64,000 bases of DNA, taken from assembly GCA_040751985.1 (NCBI GenBank), contig JBFMFU010000054.1, positions 11,401 to 75,400 of the forward strand, read 5' to 3'. Position numbers and translations under genes: made by a program. Source of the DNA: Desulfoferula sp040751985. GTDB taxonomy: Bacteria > Desulfobacterota > Desulfarculia > Desulfarculales > Desulfarculaceae. Every line of letters begins with the position of its first letter. Within the stretch, counting starts at the first letter, position 1. Below, in pieces: positions 50,169 through 58,413 of the stretch. Below the pieces are notes generated by a model that worked only from the letters and a program-made list of their open reading frames with translations, was not told where the DNA came from and did no database searches.

Positions 50169-51308
50169 TTACTCCTGGCCGCCGCCGGCCTGGCGCTTCT
50201 GCTGGACCGCCGCCTTTTCCGCCAAAAAGCGCTTGACGTTGTCGCGGCCGTCCTGGGGCGGGTGCATTGTCTCCGACCGGTGCCTGAGGACCAACGAGCT
50301 GGTGGGGCACTTGTGCACGCAGACCCCGCAGCCCAGGCACAGATCGGCCTTCAGCTGCGGGGCCAGGCCCTTCTGGTTGGTGACCTGCTCGTGCGGCTCC
50401 AGAGACAGGGCGTCCATGGGGCAGCGCTCCACGCACAGACCGCAGGCCTTGCAGGTGGCCGGGTTGACGCTCACCAGGTAGTTGGAGGGATCGTGGGCCC
50501 GCAGGTGGCCCAGGGCATGGAAGCCCTCCAGGAACAGGCAGCAGCAGGCGCAGCAGTTGCAGATGGTGTCCACGCCCTGCTGCCAGTTGGACACGCTGTG
50601 CATCAGGCCCGAGTCCGCCGACAGGGTCAGTATCCCCAGGGCCTCCTCCTGGCTGACAGGCCGGCCCAGGCCGTAGGCGTCCAGGTAGCGGCCCAGGCGG
50701 CCGAAGTGCAGGCAGACCTCGGTGGGATGCTGGCAGGTGTGGGCGTCCTCATCCAGGTTCTTGCGCTGGCGGCAGGGGCAGTGGGACACGCTGAGGTAAT
50801 CCTGGCCCTCTATCACCTGCACCACGTCCTCGTAGGGCAGCACCTGGCGGGTGTCGGCGATGGTGCGCTGGATGGGGATGGCCCGCAGGCCCCTGGTGTG
50901 GGCGTCGGCGTACTGGGCAAAGAAGCTGTCGCGGAAGTAGCGGTTGACCTTGGGGGCCATCTGGCGGGTGCGCTCGTCGTCGGCCCCGGACCAGAAGGCG
51001 CTGCGCAGCAGGACGAAGAAGGAATCGTTGAGCCCATAGCGGGGCTCGCCGTCCCGCTGGCTGGCGAAGACCAGGCCCTTGCGGGCCAGGGCCTCCATTT
51101 GGGGCCACAGCACGGCCGGGTCCATATTCTTCATGGCCGCCAGTTCGCCCAGGGGCAGGCCCTTGAAGGGCAGACCCCTGAGCAGGCGCGCCTCGTCCGG
51201 GGTGTAGGTGATCTGTAGCAGGGGCAGCAGCTCCGGCGAGTCGGGCAGCCCCCACCAGGTCTGGTTGAGCCAGGCGATCAGGTCCCGGTAAGCCTGTCCA
51301 TCGGACAT
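50169..51308 (-). CDS. Winged-helix / Cys-rich / two-[4Fe-4S] ferredoxin protein (paralogue)
   Basis: This 379-residue protein has the same three-part layout as the one at 16322. Residues 30-105 are winged-helix-like. A cysteine-rich middle holds CPCRQ at 177, a C-x-H-x4-C set at 192-199 and CNCCACCC at 250-257. The C-terminal ferredoxin part has CKACGLCVERCP at 286 and CLGCGVCVHKCP at 324. It closes a long operon with a Liv importer and an aryl-CoA ligase. A redox partner or redox-responsive role for CoA-ester reduction is possible; DNA binding by the N-terminal part is untested. Confidence 0.85.
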   Translation of the reverse strand: MSDGQAYRDLIAWLNQTWWGLPDSPELLPLLQITYTPDEARLLRGLPFKGLPLGELAAMKNMDPAVLWPQMEALARKGLVFASQRDGEPRYGLNDSFFVLLRSAFWSGADDERTRQMAPKVNRYFRDSFFAQYADAHTRGLRAIPIQRTIADTRQVLPYEDVVQVIEGQDYLSVSHCPCRQRKNLDEDAHTCQHPTEVCLHFGRLGRYLDAYGLGRPVSQEEALGILTLSADSGLMHSVSNWQQGVDTICNCCACCCLFLEGFHALGHLRAHDPSNYLVSVNPATCKACGLCVERCPMDALSLEPHEQVTNQKGLAPQLKADLCLGCGVCVHKCPTSSLVLRHRSETMHPPQDGRDNVKRFLAEKAAVQQKRQAGGGQE

Positions 51309-51407
51309 GTCTGAATCCTTTCCCGGGCCCGGCCGCCATTGGCCGCCGCCCCACAAGCTTTATGCGTTCGCGGTAGTAAACACGCTGGCCGCGGCAGGCA
51401 TCGCGGC

Positions 51408-52622
51408 TCAGGCCCCTCGCGCCGCCTCCACCGGCGCGGGCAGCCGGGCGGCCAGCAGGCAGCACAGCGCCCCCACCAGCACCACCCCCGCGCACAGGTA
51501 AAAGCCGCTGGCGAAGCCGGCGCTCAAATCGCGCAGCAGCCCCGCCACCCAGGGCGCCACCAGCGAGGCCATGAAGCCGGCGGTATTGGCAGCGCCGTAG
51601 GTGGTGCCCATGATGCGCGGCGGCACCGAGTCGGCCAGCAGGGCGTAGAAGGGCGGGAAGTAGCTCCAGGCCGCGGCGCCGTTGATTAACAGCAGCACCG
51701 CGAACCACTGATAGCTGATATGCGCCGCCAGGCCCAGGCCCATGACCAGGCTTAAGAGGGCCATCACCAGGCTGGACAGCACCAGGGGCAGGAAGGGCCC
51801 CCGCGGCCGCCGGCGCAGGCGGTCGCTCACCGCCCCGGAGATGAGCAGGGCCGGCACGCTGACCAGGCCCAGCACGCTGGCGTAGAGCCCGGAGCCGCCC
51901 ACCCCCGGCGCCCCCAGCTCCAGGAAGATGGTGGGGGCCCAGGTGCCCAGCACCCAGAACAGATACATCACCGTGAAGTGGCTCAGGTACAGCATCCACA
52001 GCAGGGGGCTGGTGAGCACCTGGGAGTAGCGGGCCGCCGGGGCCGGCCCGGTGTGGACCGCCGCCTCCGGCTCCCGGATCACCCGCCGGATGAGCACAAA
52101 GGCCAGCAACGAGGGCGCCGCGTAGAGTACGAAGACCCAGCGCCAGCCCCACAGCTCGGCGATCCAGCCGGCACAGAGGATGCCCAGGCCCATGCCCAGG
52201 CCCATGCCCAGGGCCGAGATGCCCTGGCCCAGGGCCTTCTTCTCTGGTGGGGTGTAGTGGCTGACCAGGGGCCGGTCGTTGCCGAAGTAGGTGCCCTCGG
52301 CCATGCCCGTGAAGAAGCGCACCGCCAACAGGGCCATGAAGGAGCCGGCTAGGGAGGTGAGCAGGCTGAGCACGGTCCAGCACAAGGTGCCCACCAAAAG
52401 GAAACGCCGGTGCCCCCAGCGGTCGCCCAGGAAGCCCGAGGGAAGCTGCATGGCCGTGTAGGCCCAGAACACGGCGCTGGACAGCAGGCCGGCCTGGGCG
52501 TAGCTAAGCTGGAACTCTTTCATGACGGGGGCCAGCAGGGGCGACATGCCCACCCGGACCATGTACAGGCTCAGCCAGCCCAGCAACAGCACGCCCCACA
52601 CGCGGCGATAATAAGCGGGCAT
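51408..52622 (-). CDS. MFS transporter
   Basis: This 404-residue major facilitator has 12 predicted hydrophobic segments, the helix 2-3 loop motif GFLGDRWGHRRF near residue 63 and a matching SDRLRRRPRGP in the second half. It is shorter than the MFS protein at 46251 and not closely similar. It lies between the DUF169 gene and the Fe-S gene of the same operon. The substrate is not evident; an organic acid is likely from context. Confidence 0.9.
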   Translation of the reverse strand: MPAYYRRVWGVLLLGWLSLYMVRVGMSPLLAPVMKEFQLSYAQAGLLSSAVFWAYTAMQLPSGFLGDRWGHRRFLLVGTLCWTVLSLLTSLAGSFMALLAVRFFTGMAEGTYFGNDRPLVSHYTPPEKKALGQGISALGMGLGMGLGILCAGWIAELWGWRWVFVLYAAPSLLAFVLIRRVIREPEAAVHTGPAPAARYSQVLTSPLLWMLYLSHFTVMYLFWVLGTWAPTIFLELGAPGVGGSGLYASVLGLVSVPALLISGAVSDRLRRRPRGPFLPLVLSSLVMALLSLVMGLGLAAHISYQWFAVLLLINGAAAWSYFPPFYALLADSVPPRIMGTTYGAANTAGFMASLVAPWVAGLLRDLSAGFASGFYLCAGVVLVGALCCLLAARLPAPVEAARGA

Positions 52623-52672
52623 GGCGTCTTCCCTTCCCCGGCCGCAGCCGGGCGGCCTGGCGCAGCGGGCGC

Positions 52673-53464
52673 CTACGCGCTGCCCCGCTCCAGGAAGGCC
52701 TTGACTGGGGCGTCGTCCTTGAGCTCCCAGTTGATGTGCTGCCAGGCCGGCGGATACATTATGGGCACGTTCTTGCCGGTGTAAGCGATGCCCTCCAGGA
52801 TGCCCGGCAGCAGGTCAAAGGGGATGCCGCAGGCCAGGTCGGTCAGGCTGGGCATGCTCAGCAGGCGGCCGCCGTTGCAGGGGATGGCCAGGTGCGGCCT
52901 GTGGCTGAGCATGGGCAGCACGATGGTGTCCGCGCACAGGCCGGCGTCGCCGGACACGCTGAACTCCATGCGGCCCCCCTTGTCGTACAGGTAGCCGTTG
53001 ATGATGCGCAAAAGCTGGGCCACGTTGCCGTGCACCACCACCACGTCCGGTTCCAGGGGCAGCTTGCCCAGGGGCCCCACCAGCATGGCCCGGTAGCGGC
53101 CCACCGCGAACTTGGGCGTGGTGTCTATCATCTTACGGGCCGCGGCCTGGCCCTTGAAGTAGGTGTCGGTGTACACCCCCACGCAGTCCTCCACCGGGAA
53201 GCCCAGGGAGGTGGCCCCCAGCCGGCAGACGCTCAGCTCCGGGGCCGTGCCGCCGATCACGGTGCCGTAGTAGCGGGCCAGGGCCACCAGCTGGCAGATC
53301 ACCAGGCGCTTGGACAGGCGGCGCACCGGCCGGCCCTTGTACTGCACCTGGTCCAGGTCGCTGTCCTGGGCCAGCATCTTCACCCCCACCGGGAAGCCCT
53401 CCAGCACCAGGGACTGGCTGAGGGCGTCGCCCATCGTCTGCAACGTCTGCAATGACTGATCCAT
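52673..53464 (-). CDS. DUF169 family protein
   Basis: This 263-residue soluble protein has the DUF169 pattern: a VGVKML segment after an N-terminal helix, conserved Cys in RLVICQLVALAR near 53 and SVCRLGATSLGF near 78, then DVVVVHGNVAQLLRII and a C-terminal GIPFDLLPGILEG. DUF169 proteins are common in anaerobes, and their biochemical role is undefined; conserved cysteines suggest metal or redox binding. It starts 30 nt after livM in an aryl-acid import operon. Confidence 0.85.
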   Translation of the reverse strand: MDQSLQTLQTMGDALSQSLVLEGFPVGVKMLAQDSDLDQVQYKGRPVRRLSKRLVICQLVALARYYGTVIGGTAPELSVCRLGATSLGFPVEDCVGVYTDTYFKGQAAARKMIDTTPKFAVGRYRAMLVGPLGKLPLEPDVVVVHGNVAQLLRIINGYLYDKGGRMEFSVSGDAGLCADTIVLPMLSHRPHLAIPCNGGRLLSMPSLTDLACGIPFDLLPGILEGIAYTGKNVPIMYPPAWQHINWELKDDAPVKAFLERGSA

Positions 53465-53494
53465 GTCGGGGCTCCTTTGGGGCAGGCGAGGCCC

Positions 53495-54457
53495 TCAGGC
53501 AAAGGCCTTCTTGAGATACTTGGTGCGGAATATGCCGCCGGGCAGGAACATCACCACCGCGATGTACAGGCCGCCCATGACGTACACCCAATTGCCGCCG
53601 CCCAGGTAGGCGGAGGCGTAGGACTCGGCGAAGATGATCAGGAAGGCGGCGGCCACGGGGCCGATGAGGGTGCCGGCCCCGCCCATGATGGTGATGAGCA
53701 AAATCTCCGCGCCCACCGACCAATCCACCAGGGAGGGCACCACGCTGTTGTTGAGGAACACCGCCATGGCCCCGGCCAGGCCCGCGAACATGCCCGACAG
53801 GCCGAAGGCGGCCACCTTGTAGGGCCGCGGGTTGTAACCCAGGCTCAGCAGGCGATGTTCGTTCTGCTTGATGCCCTTGAGCACGTCGCCCAGGGGCGAG
53901 TTCACCAACAGGCGGATGACCAGGTAGCTGACGATGATCAGGCCCAGCACCAGGTAGTACAGCCCCACGCCCGCGAACAGGTCCAGCTTGAGCCCGCCCA
54001 GGGTGATGGGTGCGGCGCGCACCCCCATAATGCCGTTCTCGCCCTGGGTGATGCCCCAGGGGTCGTGCATCACCAGTAGCTCGCAGATCTGGGCGAAGGC
54101 GAAGGTGATCAAGGCCATGTAGATGCCCCGGGCAAAGGTGCACACGAAGCCGATCAGGCAGCCCAGCAGCAGGCCGGAGAACATGGCCGCCGCGATCATC
54201 ACCACGGGGTTGGGGTACTTGAACACCGTCACCGCCACCATGCCCACTGCGTAGGCCGGCATGCCGTAGAACACGCTGTGACCGAAGGAGACCAGGCCCG
54301 TGAAACCGTAGAGCAGGTCATAGGCCAGGGCGAAGATGCCGAAGATCATGGACAGGGTGAGCAGGTACACCAGATAGGGCTGTCCCAGCCAGGGCAGCAG
54401 GATCATGGCCAGGATGACGGCCCCCAGCAACAGCCGGAAGCGGGGCGACAGGCTCAT
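53495..54457 (-). CDS. livM: ABC transporter permease LivM
   Basis: This 320-residue inner-membrane permease of the branched-chain amino acid (HAAT) ABC family has about 8-9 hydrophobic segments. LivM hallmarks are GLVSFGHSVFYGMPAYAVG near residue 54 and GGAGTLIGPVAAAF near 259, the coupling segment to the ATPases. It starts 6 nt after livH and works with LivH, LivG, LivF and the receptor at 57014. Confidence 0.94.
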   Translation of the reverse strand: MSLSPRFRLLLGAVILAMILLPWLGQPYLVYLLTLSMIFGIFALAYDLLYGFTGLVSFGHSVFYGMPAYAVGMVAVTVFKYPNPVVMIAAAMFSGLLLGCLIGFVCTFARGIYMALITFAFAQICELLVMHDPWGITQGENGIMGVRAAPITLGGLKLDLFAGVGLYYLVLGLIIVSYLVIRLLVNSPLGDVLKGIKQNEHRLLSLGYNPRPYKVAAFGLSGMFAGLAGAMAVFLNNSVVPSLVDWSVGAEILLITIMGGAGTLIGPVAAAFLIIFAESYASAYLGGGNWVYVMGGLYIAVVMFLPGGIFRTKYLKKAFA

Positions 54458-54463
54458 CGATTA

Positions 54464-55342
54464 CTACTCCATCACCGTGGCCAGCCCCATGATGCCCCGA
54501 GGCCGGATCAGCAGGATCACCAGCAGCACGCAGTAGGCCAGGATGTCGGATACGTTGCCTGAGACGAATATGCTGGATATGGACTTGGTCATGGCGATGG
54601 TCACCCCGGCGATGACCGCCCCGCCGATGCTGCCCAGCCCGCCCACGATGGCGATGACGAACAACAGGCCGATCAGCTCCAAACCCATGGTGGGGTAGAC
54701 CGAAAAGATGGGCCCCACCAAGCCGCCGGCCAGCCCGGCCACGCCCATGACGATGACCAGCATCAGGCTGCCGATGCGGTCCACGTTGACCCCCATGGAC
54801 ATGGCGGTGTCGCGGTCCTGGATGGCGGCCAGGCAGCGGATGCCCACGTCGGACTTGCGGAATAGGATGTACAGGCCCAGCAGCGCCGCCACGGCCACAC
54901 CCATGACCACGAAAAAGTAGATGGGGTAGGTTAACTCCACTCCGGCCACGGAGAACTGCACCCGGCCGAAGGGGATGGGCAGCAGCTTGGGGTCCGCGCC
55001 CCATATGTTGCGGATGAGCTGGCGGCAGATCATGGCCACGCCCACCAGGGCCACCAGGGGCTCCAGGGGGTGGCGCTTGCGCAGGGGCCGGATGATGGCG
55101 TAGTACAGCCCCAGCCCCAGCACGGCGCAGACCACCGGCGCCACCACCAGCCCCAGCCAGAAGCTGCCCACGGCGCTGAAGACGAAGAAAGTGATGTAGC
55201 CCCCGAACATGTAGAAGGAGCCGTGGGCGAAGTTGACCACCTCCATCAGGCCCATGACGATGGTCAGGCCGATGGCCACCAGGGCGAAGATCAGCCCGAT
55301 GGTCACTCCGTTGAGGATCTGGGTGATGATCAGGGAGGTCAC
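54464..55342 (-). CDS. livH: ABC transporter permease LivH
   Basis: This 292-residue LivH-type permease has the N-terminal NGVTIGLIFALVAIGLTIVMGLMEVVNFAHG and the coupling motif VGGLGSIGGAVIAG near residue 224. It starts with GTG, preceded by GGGAG, directly after livF. In this family such systems often carry aromatic or short organic acids in place of amino acids when linked to CoA ligases. Confidence 0.94.
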   Translation of the reverse strand: MTSLIITQILNGVTIGLIFALVAIGLTIVMGLMEVVNFAHGSFYMFGGYITFFVFSAVGSFWLGLVVAPVVCAVLGLGLYYAIIRPLRKRHPLEPLVALVGVAMICRQLIRNIWGADPKLLPIPFGRVQFSVAGVELTYPIYFFVVMGVAVAALLGLYILFRKSDVGIRCLAAIQDRDTAMSMGVNVDRIGSLMLVIVMGVAGLAGGLVGPIFSVYPTMGLELIGLLFVIAIVGGLGSIGGAVIAGVTIAMTKSISSIFVSGNVSDILAYCVLLVILLIRPRGIMGLATVME

Positions 55343-55346
55343 GGTT

Positions 55347-56063
55347 CTACTCCCGCACGCCCAGGTGCCTCTGCTGCACCTCCGGCGCGGCCATCAGCTC
55401 GGCGCTGCTGCCTTGGTAGACGATGCGGCCCTTTTCGATGATATAGACCCGGCCCGCCACGGCCAGGGCCCGCTCGCAGCTGGCCGAGGCGAAGAACACG
55501 GTTATGCCCTCGTCCTTGACCGCCTTCATGGACTCGATGACCCGCTTGACCGCCACCGGGGCCAGACCTTCCATGGGCTCGTCCAGCAGCAGCAGGCGCG
55601 GCTTGGTCATCAGGGCCCGGGCGATGACCAGCATCTGCTGCTGGCCGCCGCTGAGTGAGCGGGCCGGCTGGTTCTTGCGCTCGGCCAGCTCCGGGAAGAT
55701 GGCGAAGGCCTGCTTGAGCAGGTCCTCGCGGCGGTGCGGCTTTTTCACCACCGGCACCCGCAGGTGCTCCATCACGGTCAGGGCCGGGAAGATGTGCCGG
55801 CCCTTGGGCACCACGCAGATGCCCATGCCGGCCACCTGGTGGGTGGGGGCGCCGGTGATGTCCTCGCCTCGGAAGCGCACCCTGCCCTGCCTGGGCGGCA
55901 GCAGGGACATGATGGTCTTGATGGTGGGGGTCTTGCCTTCGCCGTTGCGGCCCAGCAGCGCCACCGCCTCCCCGGGCCTCAGGGCCAGGGACAGGCCGCG
56001 CAGGATGTGGGCCAGGCCGATGTAGGTATGAACGTCCTCTAGCTGGAGTAGGTAGTCGGACAT
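55347..56063 (-). CDS. livF: ABC transporter ATPase LivF
   Basis: This 238-residue ATP-binding subunit has Walker A GRNGEGKT near residue 38, the family-typical VPKGRHIFPALTVMEHL, signature LSGGQQQM near 133 and Walker B LLLLDEP near 155. After Walker B the usual LVEQN of the LivF switch region reads FFASAS, an oddity in a region that contacts the gamma-phosphate. The ATG at 56063 lies inside the end of livG (25-nt overlap), with GGAGGG upstream. Confidence 0.92.
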   Translation of the reverse strand: MSDYLLQLEDVHTYIGLAHILRGLSLALRPGEAVALLGRNGEGKTPTIKTIMSLLPPRQGRVRFRGEDITGAPTHQVAGMGICVVPKGRHIFPALTVMEHLRVPVVKKPHRREDLLKQAFAIFPELAERKNQPARSLSGGQQQMLVIARALMTKPRLLLLDEPMEGLAPVAVKRVIESMKAVKDEGITVFFASASCERALAVAGRVYIIEKGRIVYQGSSAELMAAPEVQQRHLGVRE

Positions 56064-56821
56064 TCCACCAACCCTCCAAAATAGCATTCATCTACCCGGG
56101 AGTCGCCCGCCACCTCGCTGGGCGTGCCCTCGGAGATGATGCGCCCCTGGTCCATCACCGTGATGCGCTGGGCGATCTTCATCACGAACTTGATGTCGTG
56201 GTCGGTGAGCAGGATGGTGCGGTTCTGGGACAGGGCGTGGATCATCTCGGTGATCAGGCCGATGTCGTTCTCGTCCACGCCGGCGGTGGGCTCGTCCAAG
56301 AGCACCAGTTCCGGCTCCAGGGCCAGGGCCAGGATCGTCTCCAGCTTCTTCTGCTCGGGGTAGATCAGGGCCCCGGCCTCCTGGTCGGGGTCGGGGATCC
56401 ACTCGTAGCGGGACAGCAGCTCCTCGGTGCGCCGGGTTATCTCCTCCCGCTCCACCCGCTCGAACAAGTGGTTCTTCTTCTTCAGGGAGGCCTGCACCGC
56501 GATCTGCACGTTCTCCTTGACCGTCAGCTGGGGGAACAGGTTGACCACCTGGAACGAGCGGCCGATGCCCAGCTTCACCCGCTGATAGGGCGGCAGGCGG
56601 GTAATATCGCGGCCCTTGAAGAATATCTGGCCCCCCTGGGGCTTGAGCACGCCGGTGAGCAGGTTGAAGAAGCTGGTCTTGCCCGCGCCGTTGGGGCCGA
56701 TCAGGGCGCGCACCTGGCCGGCGGGCAGCACAAAGGACACGTGGTCGGTGGCCACCACGCCGCCGAAGTGCAGCAGCAGGTCCCTGGTCTCCAGGATGGG
56801 GGCGTCTGGGGCGGCGGACAC
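56039..56821 (-). CDS. livG: ABC transporter ATPase LivG
   Basis: This 260-residue ATP-binding subunit has Walker A GPNGAGKT near 43, RSFQVVNLFPQLTVKENV, Walker B LVLLDEPTAGVDEND and the switch His in LLTDHDIKFV. In place of a canonical LSGGQ signature it reads ALIYPEQKKLE, so the signature helix is degenerate; LivG normally has YGxQRxLE here. I place the start at GTG 56821, with GAGGAG 8 nt upstream; the frame extends 60 codons further but without family similarity. Confidence 0.9.
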   Translation of the reverse strand: MSAAPDAPILETRDLLLHFGGVVATDHVSFVLPAGQVRALIGPNGAGKTSFFNLLTGVLKPQGGQIFFKGRDITRLPPYQRVKLGIGRSFQVVNLFPQLTVKENVQIAVQASLKKKNHLFERVEREEITRRTEELLSRYEWIPDPDQEAGALIYPEQKKLETILALALEPELVLLDEPTAGVDENDIGLITEMIHALSQNRTILLTDHDIKFVMKIAQRITVMDQGRIISEGTPSEVAGDSRVDECYFGGLVECPTTYSS

Positions 56822-57013
56822 AGGCGTATCTCCTCGCCGGCTGGCCTCTGCCGGGCGCGGGCGGGGGCGGGGCAAGCTATCCCGCCCGGGGCCCCCCGGC
56901 CAGTTACATAATCCTGCCCAGCGCTCGAATTCGTCAAGCTTGGGCCGCTCGGCGGGCGGCGTAGGGAGAAGCGCGCCCACCCGCCAAGCGGCCCCTAACA
57001 CCCGGGGAGGGGG

Positions 57014-58282
57014 TTAGTATTTCATCTTGTCGTAGCCGGCCTTCACGCTGCAGGGCAGCAAGGCGTCCTCGGGCTTGGCATAGGCCTTGAGGATCTTCCA
57101 GTAGCCGGGCTTGTAGGTGTCGGACTTGGTCCACTGCACGGTGTACAGAGGCTGCACTGACTTCTGGTCGCAGGCCCGGATGAAGTAGGGCAGACCGGTG
57201 ATAGCCTTGGGGTTGGACAGCCCCTGCAGGGCCCGCATGATCTTGGGCCCCGAGGTGCTCTTGGCCTTCTCCACGCCCATCAGGAAGATCTGCACGCCGG
57301 CGTAGGTGCTGGAAGCCGGCCAGCCGGGCCAGTACTTGTACTTCTTGAAGAAGCGCTGGGCGAACTGGTTGGACAGGGGCCACTTGGGGTTGACCACCGA
57401 GTAGTCCACGGTGGCCGTCACGCCGTAGGCCGCCGCCCCGGCCGCCGAGGCCGAGATGCGCTCGCCGTAGGACCAGTGGATGTGCGCCTTGTCCTTCAGG
57501 CCCATGCTGGCGGCCTGCTTCTGGAACTGCACGAAGCGTCCCGGCACGCAGACGAAGACCACGTCCGGCTTCAGGGCCATGGCCTTGGTGATGGCCGAGG
57601 TGTAGTCCACCTCGCCCTGCTTGGCCCAGGAGATGCCCAGGTCCACGAAGGCCTTGCCGTACTTGTCCTTGAGCGCCTTCTGGGCGTAGCCCACCGCCTC
57701 GCGGCCGTGCTCGTAGTCCGTGGCCACGAAGTACCAGCGCTTGCCGTACAGCTCGGCCACGTCCAGGCAGGCGTAGCCGCGCTGCACGCTGTTGAGCCAG
57801 GTGTAGACCATATAGGGATGCGGGTTGGCCTTGATCACGCCCTGGGGATGCGGAGTGTCCTTGCCGATGCCCGACATCAGGATGGAGCCGCCGGAGGGAT
57901 AGAGGAAGGGGATCTTGTGCTGGTCGGCCAGGGTGGCCAGGGAGTTGTTGATGGGCGTGTTGATGGCCCCCAGCAGGATGTTCACGCGCTCCTTGTTGAT
58001 CAGCTCCTGGGCCGCGGACATGGCCAGGGCCGCCTTGGTGCCGCTGTCGCGGATGAACAGCTTGGGCTTCTTGCCCAGCAGCAGGCCGTGGTCCTCGATG
58101 GCCATCATCAGGCCGTCGAAGTGCAGGGGCCCCAGGCTGGAGTAGATGCCCGTCTTGGGGTAGATGATGCCGATCTTCACCTCACCGGCGGCCTGGGCCG
58201 GCCCGCTGACCAGGGCCAGGCACAGGGCCGTCAAGACGCAGCCGGTTACCAACAATGGCAGCAAGAGCCTTTTTCGCACCAT
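57014..58282 (-). CDS. livK: ABC transporter substrate-binding protein (LivK/HAAT family)
   Basis: This 422-residue periplasmic receptor has a signal peptide (about 1-32, ending AQAA) and then the Leu/Ile/Val-binding fold (EVKIGIIYPKTGIYSSLGP near 34, NILLGAINTPINNSLATLADQHKIPFL, VATDYEHGREAVGYAQ). AAGGAG is 8 nt before ATG 58282. It supplies the LivFGHM permease. Because the operon starts with an aryl/acyl-CoA ligase, its ligand may be an aromatic or other organic acid and not an amino acid. Confidence 0.92.
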   Translation of the reverse strand: MVRKRLLLPLLVTGCVLTALCLALVSGPAQAAGEVKIGIIYPKTGIYSSLGPLHFDGLMMAIEDHGLLLGKKPKLFIRDSGTKAALAMSAAQELINKERVNILLGAINTPINNSLATLADQHKIPFLYPSGGSILMSGIGKDTPHPQGVIKANPHPYMVYTWLNSVQRGYACLDVAELYGKRWYFVATDYEHGREAVGYAQKALKDKYGKAFVDLGISWAKQGEVDYTSAITKAMALKPDVVFVCVPGRFVQFQKQAASMGLKDKAHIHWSYGERISASAAGAAAYGVTATVDYSVVNPKWPLSNQFAQRFFKKYKYWPGWPASSTYAGVQIFLMGVEKAKSTSGPKIMRALQGLSNPKAITGLPYFIRACDQKSVQPLYTVQWTKSDTYKPGYWKILKAYAKPEDALLPCSVKAGYDKMKY

Positions 58283-58413
58283 GGTTTCACTCCTTCCCCT
58301 TGTGTTATCCAATGCGCCCGCCTCCGGGCCGGCGGCCGGCTCCCGCCTGGAGCGGCTTGGCGGCCCGCGAGGCCAATCCCTTGTACGCCCGGCCGCGGCC
58401 GGGTTGCTTCGCG

